A stretch of DNA of 58,537 nucleotides, from assembly GCA_902786275.1 (NCBI GenBank), contig CADACC010000009.1, positions 1 through 58,537 of the forward strand, written 5' to 3'. Below the pieces are notes generated by a model. That model was not told where the DNA came from. It ran no database searches and was given only the letters and a program-made list of their open reading frames with translations. The stretch comes from an uncultured Erysipelotrichaceae bacterium. GTDB taxonomy: Bacteria > Bacillota_I > Bacilli_A > RF39 > UBA660. The first letter of the stretch is position 1. Each line of letters opens with the position of its first letter. Shown one piece after another: positions 44,228-51,933 of the stretch. The position numbers were made by a program, and so were the translations under genes.

Positions 44228-45178
44228 TTACTCACCATCCATTAGGTATGAAAAGATTAAATAGCCTACTTTTAATGAATCGTGTCTTAAAAATCCATTT
44301 TCTATACTAATTAAATTATCTTTAATTAATTCTATATCCATTTTCTTTAATTTATTTTCATCTATTAATACCGGGTCTTTTTGTTCTCTTGTTGCATATT
44401 TCTTTGCCATTTCTTTATTTATAGTTTCTCCGTTTGCAAGCACAATATTTATTCCGCCTACACCTAGATGTTTTTCTAACATTTTGATATGATCACTGAC
44501 TTTAAAATTATCAGTTTCACCTGGTTGAGTAACCAAATTACATATATACATAGTTTTTGCTTTACTTTTGCTTATAGCATCAACTACATCAGGAGCAATT
44601 ATATGTGGATAAATACTTGTAAATAAACTTCCTGATGAAAATATTATTAAATCTGCGTTTTTAATAGCTTTTATAACATCTGCGTTTACTTTTATTGGTT
44701 TAGAATATCTAACATCAACTATTTTTTTATCTGAATGTGATAGTTCATCTTCTCCAACGATTTCTTCACCTTTATCAGTTATTCCAATTAAATCAACAGA
44801 GTCTTCAGTTAAAGGTAAAACTCTACCTTTAACTAAAAGCATTTTATTTAATACTTTTAAGGCATCTTTACAATTACCTTTAATATCAAGAAGTGCTGTC
44901 AACATTAGATTTTTAATTGAGTGACTTTCAATACTACTAGATGCATGGAATCTATAATTTAATAGATCTATAGTATCTTGGTCCGCATCTGACATTGAAA
45001 GCATTACTTTAGTAATATCTCCAACAGCAGGTATATTAAAATCTTTTCTTAGCATTCCTGTTGACTTACCATTATCAGACATTGATACAATTGCAGTCAA
45101 ATCAATTGGAAATAATTTCAATCCTTTTAATAATTGTGATAGACCACTTCCACCACCGAATATTACTATTTTTTTCAT
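44228..45178 (-). CDS. yvcK: YvcK-type gluconeogenesis/cell-shape factor (CofD-like)
   Basis: Nucleotide-sugar-binding protein that in Bacillus is needed for gluconeogenic growth and correct localisation of penicillin-binding proteins. The N-terminal VIFGGGSGLSQLLKGLK loop, SDNGKSTGMLRKDF and later LFTSIYPHIIAPDV are characteristic. 316 residues from ATG 45178, which is 6 bases after GGAG. Linked to whiA as usual, but the rapZ gene that normally precedes yvcK is absent. Confidence 0.95.
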   Translation of the reverse strand: MKKIVIFGGGSGLSQLLKGLKLFPIDLTAIVSMSDNGKSTGMLRKDFNIPAVGDITKVMLSMSDADQDTIDLLNYRFHASSSIESHSIKNLMLTALLDIKGNCKDALKVLNKMLLVKGRVLPLTEDSVDLIGITDKGEEIVGEDELSHSDKKIVDVRYSKPIKVNADVIKAIKNADLIIFSSGSLFTSIYPHIIAPDVVDAISKSKAKTMYICNLVTQPGETDNFKVSDHIKMLEKHLGVGGINIVLANGETINKEMAKKYATREQKDPVLIDENKLKKMDIELIKDNLISIENGFLRHDSLKVGYLIFSYLMDGE

Positions 45179-45209
45179 AAGCATCTCCAATTAAAGTTTA
45201 TCATACAAT

Positions 45210-45244
45210 AAAAAAAATTAGAAGAACATGTTGTTCTTCTAATT
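45210..45244 (-). terminator. Rho-independent terminator after the M23 hydrolase gene
   Basis: Minus-strand AATTAGAAGAAC pairs with GTTCTTCTAATT around a five-base loop, then eight Ts. It separates the ftsEX unit from yvcK-whiA. Confidence 0.88.
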
Positions 45245-45245
45245 A

Positions 45246-46463
45246 TTATTTATAGAATTGATATCTATTAGTAAATTTCCAGTTTTTAGGACCAAATCCT
45301 GGAGGAGTCATACTTTTTGATACTAAAGTACTATATGAAGAATATCCTTCTTTTCCACCACCAAGATAGAATCCTTTAGCAACTCCAAAGTGTAAGTGAG
45401 CACCTGTTGAGCAGCTATCATAACTTCTTGTTTGTTTACCGCCTCCAACGGTACCTATTACAGTATCTGTTTTTACCTTATCTCCTACTTTAACGTTAAT
45501 TGTTAGTAAGTGGAAATAATATGTTGTATAAGCTGTTCCATTAACATATACGTGAATATATACTTTATTACCACCACAACTTGATTTTCTTGTAATGGCA
45601 GCAACTGTTCCTGCAGCAGCTGCATATACTGGTGTACCTTCACTGTTACCAGCTAAATCGATACCATTATGTAATTTATAAACACCAGTTGTTGGATGTT
45701 TTCTATATCCGTATAAACTTGATACATAGCCTTTATTAAGAGGTTTTAACCATCCAGAGTTGTTTGCAATTGAAACACATTGTTGCAAGTTTTGATCTTC
45801 CTTACAACCAAGGCCTACATAATAATCAATTAATGCCTTTTGGTTTTTTATTTGATCATCTATACTATCTGCAAGTTCATCAAGCTCTGCAAGTCTTGCA
45901 TCTAACTTATTGATTCTTTTTTCATAAGCTTCAATATTGTTATTTAGTTGAACTTGATAATTAGCCATATCTATTTTCAATTGTTCATTTTCTTTAATTA
46001 GATTTTCTAATTTTTTTAATTGTTCTTTATTATAATCTGTTATTTGATCAACTGCTGACATTCTCATTATCATTTCAGTTAATGAACCTGCACTTGAAAT
46101 ATATTCAAAATAAGCATTTTCACCACTCATGATTTGCATTGATCTCATAAGTTCATTTGTTTCATCTGTAATATTTTCTATTTCTATTTCAGATTGAGCA
46201 ATTTTTTCTTTAGCTATTTCTATTCTATTTTTTGCAACTTCAATTTCTTGATATGAAGTGCTTATAGCAGCTGTTTTATTTTTTATTTCTGTCTTAGATG
46301 ATTGTTTTTCAGATTCGTTTGCCTTCTTTTCTGCTTGTAAATTTGAAAGCTCTTTTCTTAAATCTTTAAGAGTTTCAGCACTTTTTGCGCTAGCAATGCT
46401 TCCAAATAATACAAATGTTAAAAGAAAAACTATTAAATATTTATAACAACACTTTAACTTCAT
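45246..46463 (-). CDS. Secreted coiled-coil M23 peptidase, FtsEX partner
   Basis: A 405-residue peptidoglycan hydrolase or hydrolase activator. Signal peptide 1-26 (ending ASA); coiled coil about 29-215, typical of EnvC/PcsB/CwlO-like proteins; M23 (LytM) domain about 255-400 with zinc motifs HNGIDLAG and GAHLHFGV. All metal ligands appear present, so it may be catalytic. The start overlaps the last base of ftsX. In other bacteria FtsEX controls just such a coiled-coil hydrolase, so it is very likely the FtsX-gated wall hydrolase here. Confidence 0.9.
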   Translation of the reverse strand: MKLKCCYKYLIVFLLTFVLFGSIASAKSAETLKDLRKELSNLQAEKKANESEKQSSKTEIKNKTAAISTSYQEIEVAKNRIEIAKEKIAQSEIEIENITDETNELMRSMQIMSGENAYFEYISSAGSLTEMIMRMSAVDQITDYNKEQLKKLENLIKENEQLKIDMANYQVQLNNNIEAYEKRINKLDARLAELDELADSIDDQIKNQKALIDYYVGLGCKEDQNLQQCVSIANNSGWLKPLNKGYVSSLYGYRKHPTTGVYKLHNGIDLAGNSEGTPVYAAAAGTVAAITRKSSCGGNKVYIHVYVNGTAYTTYYFHLLTINVKVGDKVKTDTVIGTVGGGKQTRSYDSCSTGAHLHFGVAKGFYLGGGKEGYSSYSTLVSKSMTPPGFGPKNWKFTNRYQFYK

Positions 46464-47356
46464 TATACTTTTAAATACTTTCTAACAGCTCTATAACTAC
46501 TAAAGAAACCAACTACAGCACCTATGGTAACTAAGATTAGTGATACATATAACACAAAACTAAATGGTTTAACAAGTTCAATCATACGACTGAATATGTG
46601 CCCGTTTAATTTTGAATATGCAATTAAATATCCATAGATTGTTACGATAATTGGAATTATTGAACCAATTATTCCAAGAAATAATCCTTCAAATACAAAT
46701 GGTAATTTAATAGCGTAGTTACTAGACCCAACAAATCTCATGATTTCAATTTCACTACGTCTAGAGAATATTGCTATTTTAATAGTATTATTAATTAAGA
46801 AAGCTGTTACTAAAACTAATGCAATTACGATAACAACTGTTACCCTTTTAATTAAATCAAATACACTAACAAGCTTATCAACAGTTCCTTCGCCATATTC
46901 GGCTGATCTAACTATTTCTTGCTCTTTTATTGTATCTGCTGTTTTTCTTAAATATTTTGCATCTTTTACTTTAACAGCATAAGAATCAAGAAGTGGATTT
47001 TCTTTTAAATAAGATAATGTTGAATTAAGTGTTGATGAATAATTTTGCATTTCAAATTTCCACTCATCTTTACTTTTGTAAGTAACTTTTTCAACGTTTG
47101 GAATATTTTCAATTGTTTTTTTCAAATTCTCCGCTTGGTCTTTTGTTGCTTCTCTTTCAAGATATACAACTATTGTTAACTCATTTTCTAGTTTTTCTGT
47201 TACATTTTTAATATTATAAGAAACTAAAATAGCAATAGATACTAGTATTAAAGTTATAGTTGTACAAGCAACTGATGCAGCACTCAAACTAAAATTACGG
47301 AAAACGCTTTTAAAAGCTTCTTTAAAACTTCTTACAAATACTCTAATTGCTTTCAT
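46463..47356 (-). CDS. ftsX: Cell division protein FtsX
   Basis: Permease-like subunit of the FtsEX complex, 297 residues. One membrane helix at about 24-45, a large extracellular loop (50-165) that should bind the hydrolase, and three helices near 170-195, 220-245 and 265-288. The RSEIEIMRFVGSSNYAIKLPF segment is the FtsX/MacB signature. It overlaps ftsE by 14 bases and the hydrolase gene by 1. Confidence 0.96.
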   Translation of the reverse strand: MKAIRVFVRSFKEAFKSVFRNFSLSAASVACTTITLILVSIAILVSYNIKNVTEKLENELTIVVYLEREATKDQAENLKKTIENIPNVEKVTYKSKDEWKFEMQNYSSTLNSTLSYLKENPLLDSYAVKVKDAKYLRKTADTIKEQEIVRSAEYGEGTVDKLVSVFDLIKRVTVVIVIALVLVTAFLINNTIKIAIFSRRSEIEIMRFVGSSNYAIKLPFVFEGLFLGIIGSIIPIIVTIYGYLIAYSKLNGHIFSRMIELVKPFSFVLYVSLILVTIGAVVGFFSSYRAVRKYLKV

Positions 47357-48044
47357 GTTTCTTATATTTTCCTTTCATAACATCACTAGTGACTACTCCA
47401 TTATCCATTGTGATAACTCTTTTTTTCATACGGTTAACAATTTGATCATCATGTGTAACCATAACAATTGTAGTACCTAGTTTTTTATTGATAGAATCTA
47501 TAACACCCATGATTTCTTTTGAAACATCTGGATCCAAGTTTCCTGTTGGTTCATCACAAAGAAGTAACTTTGGCTCATTAACAATTGCTCTTGCAATACA
47601 TACTCTTTGTTGTTCTCCACCAGATAATTGATCAGGAAAACTCTTAATTTTATCTTTTAAACCTACAAGCTCTAAAGCTTTAAGAACTTTAGGTCTTATT
47701 TCTGTATCTTTAATTCCATTAGAACTTAGTGGAAAAGCTACATTTTCGTATACTGTTTGTTTTGGAAGAAGTCTAAAGTTTTGGAATATAATTCCTAATT
47801 TTCTTCTTAACTTATACACTTTTCTATTTCTTAATTTTTCAACGTTTATTCCACCAACAATAACATTACCTTTTGTTGGTTTTTCTTCTCTATATAAAAG
47901 TTTCATTAAGGTTGATTTACCACATCCAGTTGGTCCTATGATAAATACAAATTCACCTTTTTGAATCTCTAGATTTATATCTGCTAGTGCAGTCACTCCA
48001 TTAGGATATACTTTGTAACAATTCTTTAACGATATAAATTTCAA
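47343..48044 (-). CDS. ftsE: Cell division ATP-binding protein FtsE
   Basis: ABC-type ATPase driving FtsX. Walker A GPTGCGKST near residue 38, signature LSGGEQQRV, Walker B LLLCDEPTGNLD and switch His in VTHD are all present. The frame could open at GTG 48053, but that GTG is part of the AGGTG ribosome-binding site; TTG 48044 lies at proper spacing and gives M-KFISLKN. About 233 residues. First gene of the ftsE-ftsX-hydrolase unit. Confidence 0.96.
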   Translation of the reverse strand: MKFISLKNCYKVYPNGVTALADINLEIQKGEFVFIIGPTGCGKSTLMKLLYREEKPTKGNVIVGGINVEKLRNRKVYKLRRKLGIIFQNFRLLPKQTVYENVAFPLSSNGIKDTEIRPKVLKALELVGLKDKIKSFPDQLSGGEQQRVCIARAIVNEPKLLLCDEPTGNLDPDVSKEIMGVIDSINKKLGTTIVMVTHDDQIVNRMKKRVITMDNGVVTSDVMKGKYKKHESN

Positions 48045-48089
48045 ATATATCACCTACTATCATTTAATAATTATATCATATTTTTAACT

Positions 48090-48977
48090 CTATAAAAATG
48101 GTAAATGTTGTCTTTTATACCCTCCGTTTACTTCGTAACAGTCATTTATAACAAAGAATGCATTCTTATCAATATTAAGCACCACTTCTCTAAAAGCATA
48201 GTAATCTCTAGTTGAAACAACACACATTAACATTTCACCTTTATAGTGTGAATACCCTCCTAAAGTTGGAATTATTGTAAATCCTATTGTTCCATTTTTT
48301 ACTAAGGCATCTCTAACTTGGTCTATTTTTCTTGTGTAAACAAAGAAAACTTTACTATTTGATATACCAATATTAATCTTATTTGTTACAACTGTTTCAA
48401 CAATTAAAGTTATTGCTGAATATGTAACAAGTCTTACTCCTATAATCGGAAGGCCACATAAAACAACTAATAAGTTAGCTGCAAGTGATGCATCACCTTC
48501 TGGCATTTTTAGATATTTATTAAGAAGCTGCATTACAACGTCAAATCCACCAGTACTAAATCCTGTTTTATAAATAATACCAAAACCAAAACCATATAGA
48601 GCACCAGCTAGGACAACTACAACAATAAAGTCATCAAGTTTTATGTATGGGATTAAAAGTTCAGCAACAGGAGCTGATAACATAATCATTATTGGGTATA
48701 AAAATGTTCCTATAATATTATGTTTAGTTATTTTATAACCCAAGAATATAAAACTAATTACAAGTAAAAATATGCCCGTAAATAAAATAAATAATCCAGC
48801 ATTCCAGCCAAATAATTTTTCAAATATAATAGATAAACCTGTTGTACCACCAACTACTAAAGAATTAGGAAGTAAAAAGGTGTTATATGTTAAGGCAACA
48901 ATATATGTTCCTATCAAGAACATTGAAAATCTATAAAGGTTATGAATAATATTATTTTTTGTAGTAATGTGTTTCAT
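48090..48977 (-). CDS. YitT family membrane protein
   Basis: A 295-residue integral membrane protein with about five or six hydrophobic helices in the first 210 residues and a C-terminal soluble DUF2179 domain (about 215-285) seen in FTIIPTLGGYSHYKGEMLMCVV. Bacillus has several paralogues whose role is unclear; transport has been suggested. The start follows AGGAGGAG. It is next to ftsE in the same direction, 45 bases upstream, but may be separate. Confidence 0.92.
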   Translation of the reverse strand: MKHITTKNNIIHNLYRFSMFLIGTYIVALTYNTFLLPNSLVVGGTTGLSIIFEKLFGWNAGLFILFTGIFLLVISFIFLGYKITKHNIIGTFLYPIMIMLSAPVAELLIPYIKLDDFIVVVVLAGALYGFGFGIIYKTGFSTGGFDVVMQLLNKYLKMPEGDASLAANLLVVLCGLPIIGVRLVTYSAITLIVETVVTNKINIGISNSKVFFVYTRKIDQVRDALVKNGTIGFTIIPTLGGYSHYKGEMLMCVVSTRDYYAFREVVLNIDKNAFFVINDCYEVNGGYKRQHLPFL

Positions 48978-49022
48978 ATGCTCCTCCTATCATAAAAATT
49001 ATAGATGATTTTTACTAATTAA

Positions 49023-49051
49023 TCAAATTATTTATTCTTATTTCATATATT
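49023..49051 (+). promoter_or_regulatory. Possible sigma-E-type promoter ahead of gerQ
   Basis: TCAAATT (49023-49029) and CATATATT (49044-49051) are 14 bases apart. They resemble the mother-cell sigma-E consensus (kmATATT, about 14 bases, CATACAmT) with few mismatches. The expected transcript start is very near the Shine-Dalgarno, and the region is so AT-rich that chance is likely. Confidence 0.3.
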
Positions 49052-49068
49052 TAAAAGAGGTGAATAAA

Positions 49069-49422
49069 ATGAACGGAAATTTTTTTCAAAATCCAACATT
49101 TCCAGGTAATCAACTAAACGAAACTCCTCCAGGAAATATTTCAAGTCAGGACACATTAATAATGGAACAAAGTTTAATTGAAAACATTCTAAGATTAAAT
49201 AAGGGAAAGAAAGTAAAAGCATATGTTTCATATCCGGAATCATCTGCTTGGCAAAATAAAATTTATGACGGAATAATCGAGCAAGCCGGTAGAGATCATT
49301 TAATTATACGTGATATCAAAGATAATACTTGGTATTTAATTAGAATGATATACCTTAATTATGTTGAGTTTGAAGAAAAAATAAATTATGTTAATACATA
49401 TAATGAAAATTTAAATTATTAG
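49069..49422 (+). CDS. gerQ: Spore coat protein GerQ
   Basis: Spore-coat protein that in Bacillus is cross-linked by a transglutaminase and is needed for the cortex-lytic enzyme CwlJ. A Pro/Asn-rich N-terminus (about 1-25) precedes the conserved core: MEQSLIENILRLNKGKK, SAWQNKIYDGIIEQAGRDHL and WYLIRMIYLNYVEFEEKI, all close to Bacillus GerQ as I remember it. 117 residues from ATG 49069, behind AAAGAGGTG. The GTG in that site is the start of the longest frame and is rejected. A plus-strand gene divergent from the YitT gene. Confidence 0.9.
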   Translation: MNGNFFQNPTFPGNQLNETPPGNISSQDTLIMEQSLIENILRLNKGKKVKAYVSYPESSAWQNKIYDGIIEQAGRDHLIIRDIKDNTWYLIRMIYLNYVEFEEKINYVNTYNENLNY

Positions 49423-49478
49423 AAACTTAGACTACAAAAACAATTAAAATATTGTTATAATTGTTTAAGGTGAATGAT

Positions 49479-50018
49479 ATGTCAAAGTTAGCAATATTTT
49501 TATTAATCATTATTTTTATAGGTGTTATATCACTTGTTTTCTTTTTAATTTATGGAAAATTAGCTTATTTATTCGATAAGATAAATTTTGCTGATAAAGC
49601 TGTTAATGAAGAAATTGAAAAGAAAATTAAATGTCTTATTAAAATAAATAATCAAGCTAAAAAAACCTTAAGAGCTAAAAAAGATTATTTACAAGAAATT
49701 AATGAATTAAGTGACAAAGACATAGATAGTCAAGAAAAAGACAAAATATTATCTAATTATAATATAACTGTTAATAACTTAATTAGTGATTACACTAAAC
49801 TTGCTAATAATAAAGAGATGAAAAAATGTATTGCAAATCTTCTAGAGATAGATGAAAAATTAGATGCATCTAAATCATACTATAATAAAAATACAGAGAA
49901 GTTATCTGAAATATCAGTTAAATTCCCTGCTAATATTATTGCTAAAATTATGAAGATAAAAATTAAACCTTTATATGATACTAACGAAGATATCAAAAAA
50001 GGAACTGAAGAATTATAA
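49479..50018 (+). CDS. LemA-like membrane protein
   Basis: A 179-residue protein. N-terminal membrane helix (LAIFLLIIIFIGVISLVFFLIY, about 4-25), then a helical domain. The C-terminal stretch YNKNTEKLSEISVKFPANII resembles the LemA hallmark (YN...fPsniia). The other helices are more divergent than in typical LemA proteins. ATG 49479 is 6 bases behind AAGGTG. It follows gerQ by 56 bases and may be co-transcribed. Its function is unknown in bacteria. Confidence 0.72.
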   Translation: MSKLAIFLLIIIFIGVISLVFFLIYGKLAYLFDKINFADKAVNEEIEKKIKCLIKINNQAKKTLRAKKDYLQEINELSDKDIDSQEKDKILSNYNITVNNLISDYTKLANNKEMKKCIANLLEIDEKLDASKSYYNKNTEKLSEISVKFPANIIAKIMKIKIKPLYDTNEDIKKGTEEL

Positions 50019-50669
50019 AGACCAGTCAATTATTGATTGGTTTTTTTCTTTTAAATAAGCATTTGTTTTTGAAAACGGTTTACTTCCAAAAAATCCTCTT
50101 GATGCAGATAATGGTGATGGATGATTAGATTCTATTACCAAATTTCTTTTTTGGTTTATTAGTGCTTTTTTGCTTCTTGCATTATTACCCCATAAAATGA
50201 ATACTACTCCTTCTTTATTATCGCTTATATATTTAATAATAAAATCAGTTATTTTTTCCCAACCTAAGTTTTGATGAGATAGTGGTCTATCTTTTTCAAC
50301 TGTTAATATTGTGTTTAAAAATAGAACTCCTTGCTTAGCAATTTCTGTTAAGTCGGTACTATTTCTTATTATTCCAAGATCATTTTTTAATTCTTTAAAT
50401 ATATTTCTAAGTGATGGTGTAATTCTTACGCCATTATTTATAGAAAAAGCTAGTCCATTAGCTTCATTTTCTCCATGATATGGATCTTGACCTAATATAA
50501 CAACTTTTACATTTTTAAATGGTGTTAGATTCAAAGCTCTAAAAATATTATTTTCAGCAGGATATATCTCTTTACCTGATGAAACATCTCTAACCTTACT
50601 TAGAGTTGATTTAATATCATCATATATATTGTTATCTTTAAATATTTGTAACCAATCGTCATTTAACAT
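50013..50669 (-). CDS. ung: Uracil-DNA glycosylase, family 1
   Basis: Base-excision enzyme removing uracil from DNA. The catalytic-water motif VVILGQDPYHG and the DNA-intercalation motif NHPSPLSASRGF are both intact, with the uracil-binding FLNTILTVE between. About 218 residues from ATG 50669, 9 bases after AAAGG. It overlaps the plus-strand LemA-like gene tail to tail by six bases. Confidence 0.97.
   Translation of the reverse strand: MLNDDWLQIFKDNNIYDDIKSTLSKVRDVSSGKEIYPAENNIFRALNLTPFKNVKVVILGQDPYHGENEANGLAFSINNGVRITPSLRNIFKELKNDLGIIRNSTDLTEIAKQGVLFLNTILTVEKDRPLSHQNLGWEKITDFIIKYISDNKEGVVFILWGNNARSKKALINQKRNLVIESNHPSPLSASRGFFGSKPFSKTNAYLKEKNQSIIDWSL
50020..50048 (+). terminator. Rho-independent terminator after the LemA-like gene
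   Basis: ACCAGTCAAT (50021-50030) pairs with ATTGATTGGT (50032-50041), followed by TTTTTT on the plus strand. It lies in the 3' coding part of ung, so it acts for the plus-strand gene. Confidence 0.82.
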
Positions 50670-50701
50670 ATTTATCAACCTTTATATAATTATATACTAA
50701 T

Positions 50702-50740
50702 TAAAAAAATAAAGAAAGAAGCTAACTTCTTTCTTTATTT
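50702..50740 (-). terminator. Rho-independent terminator after rlmH
   Basis: Minus-strand AAATAAAGAAAGAAG pairs with CTTCTTTCTTTATTT around a four-base loop, followed by a T-run. It overlaps the rlmH stop codon. Confidence 0.88.
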
Positions 50741-51172
50741 ATGATATGATTCATTATTTAATATTTTTAATGAACGATATATTTGTTCAAGTAATATACC
50801 TCGGAATAATCCATGAGGAAAAGTCATACTAGAAAATGATAATCTATAATTAGCTATATTACGAATATTTTCTGTAACTCCATTAGATCCACCAATTATA
50901 AATGTTATCTTTGGGTAACTAATAAAAGTTTTATCAATTAAGTTTGAAAGTTCTACACTATCAATCATTTTTCCTTTTATATCTAAAAGAATAATATAAC
51001 TTTTTTTATCAATATTTTTAAGGATTAATTCTTCTTCAATTTTTATATTCTCATTATCTTGAAGCTCAATTATATTTAATTTAAGGTATTTACCTATTCT
51101 TTTAGAATAATCATTAATTAATTCTTTTAAATATAATTCTTTAATTTTTCCTAAACATATTACATCTATCAT
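50735..51172 (-). CDS. rlmH: 23S rRNA (pseudouridine1915-N3)-methyltransferase RlmH
   Basis: SPOUT-fold methyltransferase acting on pseudouridine 1915 of assembled ribosomes. The knot region ITFIIGGSNGV and C-terminal FPHGLFRGILLEQIYRSLKI are typical. The length of 145 is slightly shorter than average but complete. It overlaps walJ by four bases; walJ-rlmH neighbourhood is conserved in Firmicutes. Confidence 0.95.
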   Translation of the reverse strand: MIDVICLGKIKELYLKELINDYSKRIGKYLKLNIIELQDNENIKIEEELILKNIDKKSYIILLDIKGKMIDSVELSNLIDKTFISYPKITFIIGGSNGVTENIRNIANYRLSFSSMTFPHGLFRGILLEQIYRSLKILNNESYHK

Positions 51173-51933
51173 AATTCTATCACTTCACTAATTTCATTTT
51201 GACTAGCACAAGAAATATTTTTAAATTTAACTTCATATTCTTTAAATACGTCTTTTACAGTATTAAGTGCTATATCTGGTGTATTATTAGTTTCACTTAA
51301 ATGAATAAGGATAACTTTTTTAGTATTTTTACCAATAAACTTTGATAAATATACACCAGCAGATATATTTGATAAGTGTCCGCTATCACTTAAAACTCTT
51401 TTCTTAAGCCATTTAGGATATGGACCATTATTAAGCATTTCAATGTCATGATTACTTTCAAATAAGTATATAGTGTGGTTTTCAAGTTCTTTAAAATATT
51501 TTTGATTTATGTACCCAGTATCAGTAATGTAACAAAGAGAATATTTACCATCATATAGCACAAAATTTCTCGCATCATTACTATCATGAGATATCTTTAT
51601 AGATTTAATAATATCCTCGGATAAATTCAAATCATCATCATACATTATTAAATTGTCATATTTTTTCATGTATGGGATATGGTCTAGTATTTCTTCTGTT
51701 AAGCAAACTTTTGTTTTGTAAGTTTTAACAAAGGTCTCAAGTGCAGATACGTGGTCATCATGACTATGACTAATAATTATATAGTCAATGTCGCTTGGTT
51801 TAACTCCAATTTCCTTTAATTTTTCTTCTATATATTTTTTATTTCGTCCTATATCAAATAAGTACTTATGTGAAGATGTCTCCACATAAGTACTATTTCC
51901 TTTAGAACCACTAGAAAGTACACAAACTCTCAT
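51169..51933 (-). CDS. walJ: Metallo-beta-lactamase-fold hydrolase WalJ (YycJ)
   Basis: A 254-residue MBL-fold protein. Metal motif SHSHDDH near residue 55, then the later His in SDSGHLSN and HLSETNN. The start VLSSGSKGNSTYVET matches the YycJ family, a probable 5'-3' exonuclease or regulator tied to the WalRK system. Here there is no walRK next to it; it overlaps rlmH downstream and the LysM-M23 peptidase upstream by one base. Confidence 0.92.
   Translation of the reverse strand: MRVCVLSSGSKGNSTYVETSSHKYLFDIGRNKKYIEEKLKEIGVKPSDIDYIIISHSHDDHVSALETFVKTYKTKVCLTEEILDHIPYMKKYDNLIMYDDDLNLSEDIIKSIKISHDSNDARNFVLYDGKYSLCYITDTGYINQKYFKELENHTIYLFESNHDIEMLNNGPYPKWLKKRVLSDSGHLSNISAGVYLSKFIGKNTKKVILIHLSETNNTPDIALNTVKDVFKEYEVKFKNISCASQNEISEVIEL

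Noticed and set aside
49423-49478. Terminator between gerQ and the LemA-like gene
   Set aside because: AAACAATT and AATTGTTT can pair, but the stem is purely AT and overlaps a TATAAT box, so neither role is convincing.
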